Assembly: GCA_023431725.1 (NCBI GenBank)
Contig: JAEYVN010000237.1
Location: 1 to 6,435, forward strand
Source of the DNA: Pseudomonadota bacterium
Lineage (GTDB): Bacteria > Pseudomonadota > Alphaproteobacteria > Rhizobiales > Xanthobacteraceae
DNA length: 6,435 nt
Direction: 5' to 3'
Shown: piece by piece, positions 5,518 to 6,435 of the stretch
Numbering within the stretch: the first letter of the stretch is position 1
Layout: every line of letters starts with the position of its first letter
Notes under the pieces: model-generated
The model's database searches: none
Told to the model about the DNA's origin: nothing
Seen by the model: only the letters and a program-made list of their open reading frames with translations
Translations under genes and position numbers: made by a program

Positions 5518-6435
5518 GCAATCCCTTTTCTTTCCGCCTCAAAGCCACCGACGGCACCGCACGCACTGGCGAGATCGAGACCGCGCATGGCCGCATCGCG
5601 ACGCCGGCGTTCATGCCGGTCGGCACGCAGGCAACGGTGAAAGCCGTCATGCCCGACGATGTTGCGCGCACCGGCGCCGACATCCTGCTCGGCAATACCT
5701 ATCACCTGATGCTGCGGCCGGGACCGGAGCGTGTCGCGGCCCTCGGTGGACTGCACACATTCATGAACTGGCCCAAGCCAATCCTCACCGATTCCGGCGG
5801 CTTCCAGGTCATGTCGCTGTCGCAACTGCGCAAGATCGACGAGAAGGCGGTGACCTTCCGCTCGCATCTCGATGGCGCGATGTATGAACTCTCGCCGGAG
5901 CGCTCGATCGAGATCCAGCGCCTGCTCGGCGCCGACATCTCGATGCAGCTCGATGAGTGCATCCGGCTGCCGGCAAAGCGCGACGAGATCGATCGCGCGA
6001 TGCAATTGTCGCTCCGCTGGGCCGAGCGCAGCAAGCGGGCTTTCGAAGGTGCGAAACCCGGCCATGCGCTGTTTGGCATCGTGCAGGGCGGCGACGATCC
6101 GGCGTTGCGTGTGAAGAGCGCAGAAGCGCTCGTGGATATGGATTTCCAGGGCTATGCGATCGGCGGCCTCGCCGTGGGCGAGCCGCAGGCGGTGATGCTG
6201 TCGATGATCGACATTGTCGCGCCGGTGCTGCCGGCCGACCGGCCGCGCTACCTGATGGGCGTCGGCACGCCGGACGATCTGATCGAGGCGGTGTGGCGCG
6301 GCATCGACATGTTCGATTGCGTCATGCCGACCCGCAACGGCCGCCACGGCCTCGCCTTCACCCGGCATGGGCCGATCAACCTGAAGAATGCACGGCATGC
6401 CGATGATCCGCGACCGCTCGACGAGCAGAGCTCCT
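5514..6435 (+). CDS. tgt: tRNA-guanine transglycosylase (3' end outside window)
   Basis: Tgt exchanges guanine-34 of Asp, Asn, His and Tyr tRNAs for preQ1, the step before QueA. The window holds 307 residues ([14 protein letters not shown]...) of a protein usually about 370-380 long. Key parts: PAFMPVGT near the start, [14 protein letters not shown] with catalytic Asp93, QLDEC with Asp147, GIVQGG, GGLAVGE, and [14 protein letters not shown] with nucleophile Asp268; these match Z. mobilis Asp102, Asp156 and Asp280. The start codon lies within ATGA shared with the queA stop (5514-5517), a four-base overlap, and there is no strong Shine-Dalgarno site, which fits coupling. The window ends at the zinc-binding motif: ungapped alignment from Asp268 puts Ser306 where Z. 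mobilis has zinc ligand Cys318. The last base, T6435, begins the codon aligned with Cys320. Confidence 0.97.
   Translation, partial: MSNPFSFRLKATDGTARTGEIETAHGRIATPAFMPVGTQATVKAVMPDDVARTGADILLGNTYHLMLRPGPERVAALGGLHTFMNWPKPILTDSGGFQVMSLSQLRKIDEKAVTFRSHLDGAMYELSPERSIEIQRLLGADISMQLDECIRLPAKRDEIDRAMQLSLRWAERSKRAFEGAKPGHALFGIVQGGDDPALRVKSAEALVDMDFQGYAIGGLAVGEPQAVMLSMIDIVAPVLPADRPRYLMGVGTPDDLIEAVWRGIDMFDCVMPTRNGRHGLAFTRHGPINLKNARHADDPRPLDEQSS

Noticed and set aside
5475..6398. 307-codon minus-strand frame opposite tgt
   Set aside because: It is a shadow of tgt with no recognisable domain and no ribosome site tied to conserved sequence.

Overview
The window looks like core chromosome from a GC-rich alphaproteobacterium, most likely in the Hyphomicrobiales (Rhizobiales), near Bradyrhizobium, Rhodopseudomonas or other Xanthobacteraceae/Nitrobacteraceae. 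Three things point there. The order gyrA - unknown genes - coaD - two cyclophilins - queA - tgt is one I associate with that group. GyrA carries an extra segment in its C-terminal domain that I associate with alphaproteobacteria. An intergenic inverted repeat whose translation contains GLVPGIHV and TSPAMT is a well-known repeat type in these genomes. The assignment rests on recall and was not searched.

Layout. Positions 1-1443 hold the 3' half of gyrA, followed by a strong intrinsic terminator (1465-1510). A membrane protein of the DUF4337 family follows (1609-2208). It converges on a small exported protein of unknown function on the minus strand (2210-2521), with a single base between the two stop codons. 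A 185-base divergent spacer leads to a plus-strand run: coaD (2707-3204), an exported cyclophilin (3233-3778), a cytosolic cyclophilin (3845-4306), a palindromic repeat pair (4330-4420), queA (4432-5517) and the 5' part of tgt (5514 to the window end).

How the genes work together. QueA and Tgt act in sequence on the wobble base of GUN tRNAs: Tgt inserts preQ1 and QueA adds the epoxycyclopentanediol ring. Their reading frames overlap by four bases. The adjacent cyclophilins are paralogues split between periplasm and cytosol. CoaD performs the penultimate step of coenzyme A synthesis and is linked to the others probably only by co-transcription.

I see no phage, plasmid, CRISPR, defence or other dedicated accessory system, and no RNA gene. 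The most noteworthy points are: the apparent loss of the first zinc-ligand cysteine in Tgt (Ser306); the repeat, whose two halves differ by a compensatory base-pair change; the repeat acting as the leader of queA; the two poorly characterised proteins between gyrA and coaD; and the compartment-split cyclophilin pair. Most long minus-strand reading frames are shadows of plus-strand genes.
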